This document shows positions 7,323 through 15,606 of a DNA stretch of 16,766 nt, in pieces. The notes beneath the pieces were generated by a model. That model was not told the origin of the DNA and made no database searches. It saw only the letters and a program-made list of their open reading frames with translations. The stretch covers positions 1-16,766 of the forward strand of contig PGTJ01000019.1 of assembly GCA_002794515.1 (NCBI GenBank). Reading direction: 5' to 3'. Position numbers and translations under genes: made by a program. Numbering within the stretch: the stretch's first letter is position 1; each line of letters begins with the position of its first letter. This DNA comes from Phototrophicales bacterium (lineage in GTDB: Bacteria; Chloroflexota; Anaerolineae; Aggregatilineales; Phototrophicaceae).

Positions 7323-9944
7323 TTGCATATTTCAGGAGCAAATCTTATCCATTTTTCAAATTTTCATAGCAAGTTATCATCTTTATTGATGATGATGATT
7401 TGGGGGCTATTCGCTTGCACCGCCAATAACGCGCCACAACGGGTTGTTTGTGAAGTCATATCAGAGAGCATCGTCATCGGCAACCCATGGCGTTTTGCGC
7501 GTGATGATGCGAATGTAGGCGTATCTGAAATGTGGTACGCGCCCGATTATGATGATAGCCAGTGGCGCGATGATCTTCCGGCAGGCATGACGTGGGAGAC
7601 CGTTTTGGGGGATTATGATGGTGTGGGGTGGTATCGGACGACCATCACCCTGCCCGACTGGGATGCGGTATGGCTGGCGGTGAGCGGATTAGATGATATT
7701 GGCGAATTATGGATCAATGGGCAATCGGTTCATCAATGGGCGCAGATCAGCGACCGCGTATTGTTGCTCAATGTGCGTGACTATAGCGATGTATCCCCCG
7801 TCTATATCGCTTTTCGTGTGATGGATATGGGCGGGGATGGTGGTCTAAAAGATGCGATTCGCATTGCGCCAGAGCCTCACCTGGCGACATCACCCGAATT
7901 CTATCTGAAATGGCTGGCAGATACACATCCGACATGGCGTACACCATCATGGACACGCGGTGACGCATCGGTATGGACGATGACCGGGGCGCTCAATACC
8001 ACACAACGGGCGTTGGTCTCTAATGATGGCGCAGTTGCCCCATGGGATAGCGCGCCTATCGCGCAGGTGTGGATACAACATATGCAAACAGGCGCATTGT
8101 TGCCTATCCAATGGCATTTCGGTTTGGTGAATGATTACTTCCCCATGCCACAATGGTGGTCAGATGAATATGGCTTGTCGCTGTATGGGTCGCTCATCTA
8201 TGATGCCGAGACGAACAGCACCCACTGGCAAATCAAAGCCTATAATGCCTCTGATGTCGATTATCACGTTGTGGTGACGGTATTACCATTTGCTATTCAA
8301 CGCGATACCGCGCCTATCTATGCCCTATCGGTACAACATCATCAACAGGTATGGGTGAATAATGTCCCGTTCATGACGACCAACACCGCACCCGATGCTG
8401 TTGGTGTGGGACGAATTTGGGATGTGATGGATGGACATATCCCCAACCGAACAGATCTCAACTGCATTCCACAAGGAGATGGTGCGCTGATGATGCGTTA
8501 TGGATTATATAAACAGGCATATCAAGAAATACAAATCGTGTTCCCTGTTTCGCCCGATGTGGGCGAATTTCCATCAACCGACAAACCCTTCTGGAAGGTG
8601 CATAGCGAGACATCGGTATTATGGCGCGACCAAATCAACCGTGTCATGCTCCGATTGCCCGATAAGCGCATTCAACATGCGGCACTCGCCAGTTTGGGTT
8701 ATCTGCAAATAGATGACAACCATAATCTTAATATGGATGATAGGGTATTCATTAGCTCGGCATTTTTACAGGCGGGTCATGCCGACCGGGCGCGGGTCAT
8801 TATCGGGCATCTGTTCGATCAACAATTGCCCAATGGCAACCTATCGGCAACACAAACGGATAACTGGGTATGGCAAGGGCAAGTCATTTTCTTGGTGACG
8901 AATTATTATCGCTACACCCGTGATTTGGCTGTCTTACACCAATATTATCCCGCAATACGCCTTGCAGGGGAATTTATCCGCGATTTGCGGGCGGGTTATA
9001 TCCCCGACAATCCATCGGCACGGGGACTATTGCCATCAAGCCCCCAATCGACCAACACAAACCAGCCCGATTATCGTGCGAACCTATGGGCGATTATCGG
9101 CTTGCGCGAATTGGGGTATGCCTCTGATATTTTGGGTGAAGATGATAGCACATGGGCAATTGCTGAAGCCGATAGCATCAATCAAGCCATTCTCGACTCG
9201 GCAACATCGCTATTGAGCGAAAATCTGCCAGATTTGCCCATAGCCAGTCACATACCTGTGCTGGATGATGTGCTGATGGTATATCCATCAAACGCATTTC
9301 GGGCAAATGCCGATTTCATCCAACGGCGTTTTCAATCATATTTTGACCAGTGGATTGCGCCATACAACGGCAGATTGATTGGTCATGATGGGCAATTTTC
9401 GATCGCTGGCGGGTTAAAATTGGCACATGCCTTTTTACATTTGGGCATGGAAGCCCCATTTCATGCCGTGTTGGGTTACACACTCTCTCACCAGACGATG
9501 AACGGCGTGTATGCGTGGGCGGGGCTGGTCAATCCGTGGGGATTAGCACAGGGCGATATGCCCAATATGCAGGTGGCGGCACATTTATATGTGTTGGCGC
9601 GGGCGATGGTGGTTTGGGAAATGGATGACCACATCGAATTATTCAGGCTTGCACCAACATGGTGGTTTGAGGACGGGCGCGAGGTGATCGCCAGTGACTT
9701 ACCGACCATGTATGGCGAGATAACCATCCGCACCACCAACGAATTGACTATGACCGAAACAGGTTGGCGAGGGACATTACGCTTATCTTACGAATTATTG
9801 GGCGATATGCCCAAAGGCGGGATGATATGGCGCTTGCCATATGCCCCCAGGCATATGCGTACCGTGAGTGGAGCGCAGTTTGAAGGGGGTATCTTGCGTG
9901 TATCTGCGCCTAATGATGTGATCGTCATGACATTTGGTGAATGA
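7323..9944 (+). CDS. Secreted glycosidase-like lipoprotein, GH2-type plus (alpha/alpha)6 domains
   Basis: A hydrophobic run with lipobox LFA-C32 marks this 873-residue protein as a lipoprotein on the outer face. Residues about 45-185 resemble the GH2-type sugar-binding beta-sandwich (WRFARDD, DYDDSQW, YDGVGWYRTTITLP, WINGQSV). A beta-rich central part follows (about 190-440). Residues about 445-790 resemble an (alpha/alpha)6 hairpin glycosidase: LASLGYLQID, FLQAGHADRARVI, TDNWVWQGQVIF and YYRYTRDLAVLHQYYPAI. A short beta domain closes the protein. I cannot name a GH family or a catalytic acid with confidence, so the substrate is unknown. The start is uncertain. TTG at 7323 is the first possible start after a stop but lacks a ribosome site, while AGGAG at 7334-7338 points to about 7347, where the in-frame codon is ATC. 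The first ATG (7389) would leave too short a signal. Confidence 0.8.
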   Translation: MHISGANLIHFSNFHSKLSSLLMMMIWGLFACTANNAPQRVVCEVISESIVIGNPWRFARDDANVGVSEMWYAPDYDDSQWRDDLPAGMTWETVLGDYDGVGWYRTTITLPDWDAVWLAVSGLDDIGELWINGQSVHQWAQISDRVLLLNVRDYSDVSPVYIAFRVMDMGGDGGLKDAIRIAPEPHLATSPEFYLKWLADTHPTWRTPSWTRGDASVWTMTGALNTTQRALVSNDGAVAPWDSAPIAQVWIQHMQTGALLPIQWHFGLVNDYFPMPQWWSDEYGLSLYGSLIYDAETNSTHWQIKAYNASDVDYHVVVTVLPFAIQRDTAPIYALSVQHHQQVWVNNVPFMTTNTAPDAVGVGRIWDVMDGHIPNRTDLNCIPQGDGALMMRYGLYKQAYQEIQIVFPVSPDVGEFPSTDKPFWKVHSETSVLWRDQINRVMLRLPDKRIQHAALASLGYLQIDDNHNLNMDDRVFISSAFLQAGHADRARVIIGHLFDQQLPNGNLSATQTDNWVWQGQVIFLVTNYYRYTRDLAVLHQYYPAIRLAGEFIRDLRAGYIPDNPSARGLLPSSPQSTNTNQPDYRANLWAIIGLRELGYASDILGEDDSTWAIAEADSINQAILDSATSLLSENLPDLPIASHIPVLDDVLMVYPSNAFRANADFIQRRFQSYFDQWIAPYNGRLIGHDGQFSIAGGLKLAHAFLHLGMEAPFHAVLGYTLSHQTMNGVYAWAGLVNPWGLAQGDMPNMQVAAHLYVLARAMVVWEMDDHIELFRLAPTWWFEDGREVIASDLPTMYGEITIRTTNELTMTETGWRGTLRLSYELLGDMPKGGMIWRLPYAPRHMRTVSGAQFEGGILRVSAPNDVIVMTFGE

Positions 9945-9969
9945 CGGGGCATGGTTGCTCATGCCCCGT
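9944..9969 (+). terminator. Strong hairpin between convergent genes
   Basis: ACGGGGCATG and CATGCCCCGT form a perfect 10-bp GC-rich stem with a 6-nt loop, starting on the last base of the glycosidase-like gene's stop. It sits in the 34-bp gap before the end of the convergent beta-propeller gene. No U-tract follows on either strand, and the plus strand continues CTGAAAAAATT. It is therefore a likely mRNA end or stabilising hairpin rather than a classic intrinsic terminator. Confidence 0.55.
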
Positions 9970-9978
9970 CTGAAAAAA

Positions 9979-11574
9979 TTACATATTGCGGGTGATGCGG
10001 TACACGGTGGTTGTGCCACTGATTTCATTGGCGACCACTAGCAAATTTTCACCATTGGGGCTTTGGTCGGCGGGGATGAACAAGACCCCTTCTGGACCTA
10101 AATCTTTGGCTGTGCCTGCTTCGGGGTCGCCAGCAAAATCGCGGTTATTGGCGTAGGTCACAAAAACGGGTGACATGGGGTTGGTGATGTCGTAGACCAT
10201 CACACCACCGATGCGTTCTAAGCCGATAAAAGCGTAAGTTTTATCCCCAATCACGCCCAAAGTGACCGCTTCGGGTTCTGGACCGGCATTATCACTACGG
10301 CTATCGAATTCATTTTCGTCATTATTGGTGTTGAAATCGGCAGGATACAAAGCGGCGATGATTTGTTCAAATTGGTCGCCACTATCAAAGACCAGTTCGC
10401 CAGTGGTGGCATCCCAAATCGAGAAAGAACGCGCACCGCCGATATACACCGCTTCGTAATCACCATCACCATCTTCATCGCCGAGCGCATTGGTCACTTC
10501 TAACCCACCAATAGCCGAATCTGCCAACAATTCTTCGGCATTGGGGAAGATTTCGGGGTCGAGGTTGAGGTCGTTAATTTCGGCTTCTTCGCTATAGCCA
10601 TCGTAATCACGGCTATCGCCCTCATTCGCTGTGACCAAATAGCTCCCCATATCGGTGCGATAATAAGCAATGGCATCGGGCAAATATAAACCGCGAATAT
10701 TCCAATTGGCGATATTAATCATGCCGTCATCTTTGCCTGCATCCAATCCATTGCCCGCTAGGCTAAAATCTTTATATCCCAGCGCGAGGATGGCGGTCAC
10801 GGTAGCGGTTTGAATATCGATAACCGCAACGGCGTTATTTTCTTGCAAGGTGACATAGGCGGTGGTGCTATCGGCGCTGATAGCGATATATTCAGGCTCG
10901 AGGTCTTGGGCAACGGTGGCATTCGGTCCATAAATGCGGACACCCGCAGGCAATTCATTGGCACGCGCACCACCCACATTAAAATCGGTGAACGTGGCTT
11001 CGGCAACCGTTGCCAATTGGGCGTTATCCCCAATGTAGATGATGCTCACTGAGCCTTCGGGGTCGATACTATAATCGTCATTGGGTTCACCTTCATTGGC
11101 GGTGAGGACATATTGACCATCGGGCGAAAACACGACCATATCGGGCAAAAAGCCGACTTCGACCATATGCAAAAAGTCACCGTTAATGCTGATGAACACC
11201 ACACTACCGCGCACATTTACATCATCACCCTCAACGGCAACGGCGACTAAATCGTCATATACCGCCACGCTATTAATACCATCGCCATATTCATCAAACG
11301 ATACGGCGGTCACAAGGATGGGCATGGTGGGGTCGGTGATATCCAAAATATCGATGGTGGCGGTGTTGGCATTCACCACAAATAAACGGAAGCTAGGGGC
11401 ATGATAAGCCACGATTTCGGCATTCCCTTCATCGAATAAATCGGCAATATCGCCTTGTGGATATGTGCCAATCGGTGTCAGGGTGAGTTCGCCAGTGCCT
11501 TGTGGGGCATTTTGGGCAGAAACAACCGTCACCAGTGTGAAAAGCATCAGCAGAAACAACATTCCTAAACGCAT
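9979..11574 (-). CDS. Choice-of-anchor I family secreted beta-propeller protein
   Basis: This 531-residue protein has a cleavable signal peptide (1-20, cut after VVSA). Its repeated strands of the form 'VFSPDGQYVLTANEGEPNDDY', 'AYVTLQENNAVAVIDIQTATV' and 'SYLVTANEGDSRDY' are typical of a beta-propeller. Two segments match the choice-of-anchor I family: an acidic calcium-loop-like DEDGDGDYE followed by GGARSFSIWD (from about 365), and FDSRSDNAGPEPEAVTLG (from about 420). The family is exported, often fused to different surface anchors, and its function is poorly known. Here the protein ends at YRITRNM with no sorting signal, membrane helix or repeat, so it is probably released or held by partners. 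The very acidic composition suggests calcium binding. GGAGG lies about 11 nt before the ATG, slightly far. It converges with the glycosidase-like gene. Confidence 0.88.
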   Translation of the reverse strand: MRLGMLFLLMLFTLVTVVSAQNAPQGTGELTLTPIGTYPQGDIADLFDEGNAEIVAYHAPSFRLFVVNANTATIDILDITDPTMPILVTAVSFDEYGDGINSVAVYDDLVAVAVEGDDVNVRGSVVFISINGDFLHMVEVGFLPDMVVFSPDGQYVLTANEGEPNDDYSIDPEGSVSIIYIGDNAQLATVAEATFTDFNVGGARANELPAGVRIYGPNATVAQDLEPEYIAISADSTTAYVTLQENNAVAVIDIQTATVTAILALGYKDFSLAGNGLDAGKDDGMINIANWNIRGLYLPDAIAYYRTDMGSYLVTANEGDSRDYDGYSEEAEINDLNLDPEIFPNAEELLADSAIGGLEVTNALGDEDGDGDYEAVYIGGARSFSIWDATTGELVFDSGDQFEQIIAALYPADFNTNNDENEFDSRSDNAGPEPEAVTLGVIGDKTYAFIGLERIGGVMVYDITNPMSPVFVTYANNRDFAGDPEAGTAKDLGPEGVLFIPADQSPNGENLLVVANEISGTTTVYRITRNM

Positions 11575-11759
11575 AAATGGGGTATCCTCCCTAATAGAGC
11601 TAGATAGTCAAATAGATTGTGGAAGGTGATATTTAAGCCGATGTTGAAAATGAATAGCGCTCAGATTAAGAGGTCGCTAAAAAATACAGATTGCAACTTT
11701 TGAACACAGAGGCGCGTATATCATTTCAGAATGTGAGATACAAGTAGGAGACAGCGACA
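11575..11759. other. Divergent intergenic region
   Basis: This 185-bp gap separates the divergent beta-propeller and RDD genes and must hold both promoters. It contains the ribosome sites of both genes: GGAGG on the minus strand and AGGAG 9 nt before the RDD ATG on the plus strand. I see no convincing -35/-10 pair, hairpin, RNA gene or operator in it. Confidence 0.5.
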
Positions 11760-12185
11760 ATGAACGAAACACGCACATACGAACTGGCAGGCATGGTCGA
11801 GCGGGTAATTGCTTTTATGATAGATAGCGCGATTGTCGGCGCGGTGGGCGGATTCATCGGCTTTGGGACGAATTTTTTTTGGGGTGGTGGGTTATTCGGC
11901 TTTTTGATTGGGGGGGCGTATCAATGGTATTTTCTCACCCGCCAAAATGGACAGACCATCGGCAAATTGATGTTGGGCTTGCGCGTGGTCAAAGAAGATG
12001 GCACGCCATTCACCGATGGCGAGGCGATTATCCGTTATTTTGGTTACATTTTGAACAGTGCGGTGTTCATGTTGGGTTGGCTATGGGCATTCATAGATGA
12101 TAAAAATCAGGGACTGCATGACAAAATCGCCCACACCTATGTCGTCAGAGCAGGTGATGACAAGGCAAAAAACAATAACCTATAA
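11760..12185 (+). CDS. RDD family membrane protein
   Basis: This 141-residue protein carries the RDD domain features: R15 and D22 in VERVIAFMIDSAIV (first helix), GQTIGKLMLGLRVVKEDG (64-81) after the second helix, and W-A-F-I-D113-D114-KNQGLHDKIAHTYVV at the end. Hydrophobic segments lie at about 13-36, 42-60 and 93-112, so it sits in the cytoplasmic membrane with three helices. RDD proteins are small and mostly uncharacterised; some relatives have been linked to Na+ or Li+ transport, but nothing here shows a substrate. The start has AGGAG 9 nt upstream. The gene stands alone on the plus strand and ends about 20 nt before a strong bidirectional terminator. Confidence 0.92.
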   Translation: MNETRTYELAGMVERVIAFMIDSAIVGAVGGFIGFGTNFFWGGGLFGFLIGGAYQWYFLTRQNGQTIGKLMLGLRVVKEDGTPFTDGEAIIRYFGYILNSAVFMLGWLWAFIDDKNQGLHDKIAHTYVVRAGDDKAKNNNL

Positions 12186-12205
12186 TTGAGTTACGAGACC
12201 AAATC

Positions 12206-12231
12206 AAAAACAGGCATTCCGCCTGTTTTTT
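12206..12231. terminator. Bidirectional rho-independent terminator
   Basis: AAAAACAGGC and GCCTGTTTTT pair as a 10-bp stem around ATTCC, giving U-tracts on both strands. It lies between the convergent RDD and Mut7-C genes and can end both transcripts; it begins about 20 nt after the RDD stop and 5 nt after the Mut7-C stop. Confidence 0.92.
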
Positions 12232-12235
12232 ATTT

Positions 12236-12976
12236 TTATCCTTTCATCACACCATCTAAAAATTCGCACATTTTGTCGTAATGTGTGCCTTTCCAGTAGA
12301 CCTGACCACACACATCGCATTGATGAAATTCATCATATTGTTCGGCGCTGGTGTTGGGCAATTGCGATAGCACATCGGCTTTTTCGACGCTGGTTAACTC
12401 GCCATTACATTTCAGACAGCGCCGAAACGGGGTGATACTCGCCGATAAATTGTATCGGCGCACGATCTCGACAATTTGTTGTTTGGGATTAGTGGCGCGG
12501 ATGAAATATCCATGTTGCACCCTGCCCCGTTTGAGCAAGCCAATATCTCGTGTGAGCAACACGCGCCCATCTATATCAGAAATTTCGGCAAGGACATCAT
12601 CGGGATAATCGTTCCGATACAAGGTGTCGAAACCCATCATCCGCAGGTAACTGGCTAAGCGCCCCAGATGCGTATCCAAGACAAAACGGGGTTTGCCATA
12701 TAATGGCGGGCGCAATAACACGCGCTCATCAACCGCGATGGCTGTGGTATGGTCATAAACACAAATATGCGATTTCGGCATGACGATGTGGTCAAATCCA
12801 ACGGATACGCCGTTTACCATGAGCAGGTCGATTTCGCAATGTGGCGGTCCCAACGACTCGACCATATCTTTAATCGAGGCTTTCCAGGTGAAGGCATGGC
12901 TAAAGGGTTGATAACGATGCGATTTGGGCAGGAAAAAGTTGAGTTCACCAAAAAAGTGAAAGATTGCTGTGTCCAT
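12236..12976 (-). CDS. Mut7-C RNase domain protein with ubiquitin-like N-terminus
   Basis: This 246-residue protein has the common bacterial Mut7-C architecture. Residues 1-85 form a beta-grasp (ubiquitin/MoaD-like) domain. Residues about 96-170 form the PIN-like Mut7-C nuclease core with FVLD101-THLGRLASYLRMMGFD and VLLTRD144, whose acidic residues are the expected metal ligands. A C-terminal zinc ribbon has C187-LK-C190 and C220-DV-C223. The expected role is RNA cleavage in the cytosol, inferred from the family; the target is unknown. No clear Shine-Dalgarno sequence precedes the ATG. The gene follows fprA by 63 nt on the same strand, with a hairpin in the gap. A relation to fprA beyond possible co-transcription is not evident. 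Confidence 0.88.
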   Translation of the reverse strand: MDTAIFHFFGELNFFLPKSHRYQPFSHAFTWKASIKDMVESLGPPHCEIDLLMVNGVSVGFDHIVMPKSHICVYDHTTAIAVDERVLLRPPLYGKPRFVLDTHLGRLASYLRMMGFDTLYRNDYPDDVLAEISDIDGRVLLTRDIGLLKRGRVQHGYFIRATNPKQQIVEIVRRYNLSASITPFRRCLKCNGELTSVEKADVLSQLPNTSAEQYDEFHQCDVCGQVYWKGTHYDKMCEFLDGVMKG

Positions 12977-12990
12977 AAGGCATTTGTTTT

Positions 12991-13016
12991 GGGATGAGGC
13001 GTAATGACCTCATCCC
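12991..13016 (-). terminator. Hairpin without U-tract after fprA
   Basis: GGGATGAGG and CCTCATCCC form a perfect 9-bp stem with an 8-nt loop, starting about 23 nt after the fprA stop and ending 14 nt before the Mut7-C start codon. On the minus strand it is followed by AAAACAAA rather than U's. It may be an RNA-end stabiliser or a processing site, or may affect translation of the Mut7-C gene; classic termination is less likely. Confidence 0.45.
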
Positions 13017-13039
13017 GACTAAGCGCAATCTGCGCGTCT

Positions 13040-14449
13040 TTATGATGGTTGTTCATCGAGGGCGGCGAGCATTTCCTCAATGGTACAAAATTTGAGGCGC
13101 GGTCTACCGAGTGCTTCACCACGCGCCACTTCGAGGCGGTCGAGGCGTTGCCAATCGGCGTAAGTGACGAACCGTATCCCCCGTCCTTTGAGGAGTGATT
13201 CTACCGCATCTCGGTGCGGATGTTGAGGGGCGAGCAATTGACCCGCCTTGACATCTGCCAAGAGGCTCTCGACGGTCTCGACCGAATCTGGCTTATTCGT
13301 GCCGATGATACCCGAAGGTCCGCGCTTGATCCAACCAACCACATAATTGCCGATATGATGCACACCACTATCGTGGGCGGTCAGAACACGTCCGAGTTCA
13401 TGAGGAATTGTACCCCATTTTTCATAAAATGGCACATCAGGCAACGGCACACCCATGTATCCGACCGAGCGGAACACCAAGCCAACATCGAACATTTCAT
13501 ATTGGTCGGTGGCGCGTGGACGCACACCGCCCTTGTCATCCGACACCAATTCGTTACGGACAATTTTCATGCCCTGCACACATTCTTCACCGAATAGCTC
13601 TACGGGCGACGCTAAAAAGTGCAAATAAATGCGTTTGCGCTTGCCTTGTGGTGGGCGTTTAGAAAATTCTTCCATAATCTGCACATTTTTCACATCTTTT
13701 TTATCGGCATCGGGCGAATCGAGATATGCCCTGCTGAGCGGGTCTATCATAATTTCGCGGGGATGGATGATGAGGTCGGCTTCTTCCATCTCTCCCAATT
13801 CTTTGATTTCGGGATTGGTGAAGGCGGCTTGTGCAGGACCGCGCCGTCCAAAGATGTGAATCTCACGGATACTGCTCTTGGATAAGGCTTCGAGGGCGTA
13901 ATCGGCAATGTCGGTGGTCTTGAGTTCGGCTTCGCTACGGGCGAGGATACGCGCCACATCCATCGCTACATTGCCTACACCGATGATAGCGGCGCTGGTT
14001 TGTGACAAGTCGAATTGTAAATGCCGATAATCGGGATGCCCATTATACCATCCGACAAATTCGGTGGCGGGATGACTGCCGATGAGGTGTTCGCCAGGGA
14101 TGCCCAGAGCGCGATCGGTTTGTGCGCCAACAGCATAAATCACAGCATGATAGTGTTCGGCAATATCGGCATAGGTGATGTCTTTGCCAAAGGTAACATT
14201 GCCATAAAAGCGAAAAAGCGGATGTTCGGCGATTTTATCATATACTTTTGTCACCGACTTGATTTTTTGATGATCTGGCGCGACACCACCCCGCACCAAA
14301 CCGAAGGGCGTTGGCAATTTATCGTACATATCAATCTCAATAACAAGGTCTTTTTGCTTTTGCAGATGGTCGGCGGCATAAAATCCAGATGGACCAGAGC
14401 CGATAATTGCCACGCGCAGGGGGTTATCTGATGTACCAATGTGTGCCAT
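13040..14449 (-). CDS. fprA: Ferredoxin/adrenodoxin-type NADP+ reductase, FprA-like
   Basis: This 469-residue flavoprotein matches the adrenodoxin-reductase/FprA family in length and motif order. It moves electrons between NADPH and ferredoxin in the cytosol. The FAD site is IIG17-S-G19-PSG22-FYAADHL, followed by the family hallmark TPFGLVRGGVAPDHQKIK (47-64). The NADP site is IIGVGNVAMDVARIL (155-169), with GRRGPAQAAFT (201-211) after it. Near the end, VVGWIKRGPSGIIGTNK (370-386) is the conserved FAD/NADP segment of the family. No extra N-terminal 4Fe-4S ferredoxin domain is present. GGAG lies 8 nt before the ATG. The electron partner is not encoded nearby. Because selenoprotein or thioredoxin reduction needs electrons too, a link is conceivable, but nothing in the sequence supports one. 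Confidence 0.95.
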   Translation of the reverse strand: MAHIGTSDNPLRVAIIGSGPSGFYAADHLQKQKDLVIEIDMYDKLPTPFGLVRGGVAPDHQKIKSVTKVYDKIAEHPLFRFYGNVTFGKDITYADIAEHYHAVIYAVGAQTDRALGIPGEHLIGSHPATEFVGWYNGHPDYRHLQFDLSQTSAAIIGVGNVAMDVARILARSEAELKTTDIADYALEALSKSSIREIHIFGRRGPAQAAFTNPEIKELGEMEEADLIIHPREIMIDPLSRAYLDSPDADKKDVKNVQIMEEFSKRPPQGKRKRIYLHFLASPVELFGEECVQGMKIVRNELVSDDKGGVRPRATDQYEMFDVGLVFRSVGYMGVPLPDVPFYEKWGTIPHELGRVLTAHDSGVHHIGNYVVGWIKRGPSGIIGTNKPDSVETVESLLADVKAGQLLAPQHPHRDAVESLLKGRGIRFVTYADWQRLDRLEVARGEALGRPRLKFCTIEEMLAALDEQPS

Positions 14450-14488
14450 AGAGGTTACTCCAATGGATAAATAAACATTTTGCTAATG

Positions 14489-14497
14489 AGTATAACA
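14489..14497 (-). promoter_or_regulatory. Possible extended -10 promoter of fprA
   Basis: TGTTATACT on the minus strand fits an extended -10 element (TGn then TATACT) and lies 39 nt before the fprA start codon. No matching -35 is seen. The call rests on one short match. Confidence 0.3.
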
Positions 14498-14534
14498 CTC
14501 CACATCGGTTTTAGCCCCTATAATTTGTCATCAT

Positions 14535-15488
14535 TTAGCGCACCAACGTCACAATCACGAAGCCGATGTATCCGACTAAAAATGCACCACATTCCCACCG
14601 TGCCAATTTTTGGTTCGTCCATGCCAATGGCAACAGCACAATCGAAAAAGCAATCATCACCAAAAAGTCGAATTGCAAGGCTGATGCTGGCACATCCACC
14701 GCTTTAATTGCTGATGTCGCGCCTAAAATCAGCAAAATGTTGATGATATTCGAGCCAACCACATTGCCAATTGCCAAATCACTCTCTTTGCGGATGGCGG
14801 CAATCAGGCTCGCCATGAGTTCGGGCAATGATGTCCCCACAGCGACCAACGTCACACCAATGACCAATTGACTCACACCGAGCGCGGTGGCGATGTTGAT
14901 CGCGCCTGTCACCGTCAGGTTTGCACCAATCACCAAAATAATCAGACCCGCCACCAAGCGACCGGCTTCGAGCAACCGATTGATCGATGTTATCTCTTGT
15001 GTGGTAAATTCAGACACGTCTGGGGCATGTTGACTGCTTTTATCTTGGAGGGTTATCCATATCATCAAGGCATTGAATATCACGAAGCCAACGACAAGAA
15101 TAATGCCATCAATTTGACCGAGTTGGGTATCTAAAGATAACACGAAAGCCAATAGTGCCACACCTATCATGATGGGGATTTCGCGGCGAATGAGCGATGA
15201 GCGCACCAAAATGGGCGCGATGATGCCCGATACACCCAAAATCACGCCAATATTGGTGATATTTGAGCCGACCACATTACCGAGTGCGAGGTCTGTTGAG
15301 CCATTGAGGACAGCCGATAAATTGACCAATAATTCGGGCGAAGATGTGCCAAAGGCGACAATCGTCAGACCAACAATCAGGCGTGGAATGCCAAACGACT
15401 CGGCTAACCGCGCCGAGCCAGTCACCAACCAATTCCCGCCCCAAACCAAGCCAATAATACCGATGATGATATAAACGATGTCTAGCAT
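14535..15488 (-). CDS. Calcium/sodium antiporter (CaCA family, YrbG-like)
   Basis: Counted from ATG 15488 this is a 317-residue membrane antiporter with the duplicated alpha-repeats of the CaCA superfamily. Alpha-1 has FGTSSPEL (46-53) and GNVVGSNITNIGVILG (70-85). Alpha-2 has VGTSLPEL (217-224) and GNVVGSNIINILLILG (241-256). The two Glu and surrounding Asn/Ser residues form the ion site in the family. About ten hydrophobic helices are split by a polar cytoplasmic loop (about 148-172). The expected role is Ca2+ extrusion or exchange against Na+ or H+. The frame is open upstream to 15644, but that extension overlaps the protease gene's end, crosses the terminator and is not hydrophobic. AGGA lies about 7 nt before ATG 15488, which decides the start. 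Confidence 0.92.
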   Translation of the reverse strand: MLDIVYIIIGIIGLVWGGNWLVTGSARLAESFGIPRLIVGLTIVAFGTSSPELLVNLSAVLNGSTDLALGNVVGSNITNIGVILGVSGIIAPILVRSSLIRREIPIMIGVALLAFVLSLDTQLGQIDGIILVVGFVIFNALMIWITLQDKSSQHAPDVSEFTTQEITSINRLLEAGRLVAGLIILVIGANLTVTGAINIATALGVSQLVIGVTLVAVGTSLPELMASLIAAIRKESDLAIGNVVGSNIINILLILGATSAIKAVDVPASALQFDFLVMIAFSIVLLPLAWTNQKLARWECGAFLVGYIGFVIVTLVR

Positions 15489-15542
15489 AAAAAATCCTGA
15501 TTGGTTATACAAAAATGCCGATAAATGCCCTCTATCATAATC

Positions 15543-15574
15543 AAAAAAAGGTGCTTGTATAGAGAAAGCACCTT
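15543..15574 (-). terminator. Rho-independent terminator after the protease gene
   Basis: On the minus strand AAGGTGCTT and AAGCACCTT pair as a 9-bp stem with a 9-nt loop, followed by a run of T's (15543-15549). It lies about 33 nt after the protease stop and before the exchanger gene, so the exchanger probably has its own promoter in 15489-15542. Confidence 0.88.
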
Positions 15575-15606
15575 CTTCAACACATGACATCCAATTATTG
15601 GGGGAT

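Noticed and set aside
15513..15529. Direct repeat AAATGCC spaced 10 bp, upstream of the exchanger
   Set aside because: Two 7-base copies one helical turn apart could be an operator half-site pair, but they are too short and AT-rich to support a call.
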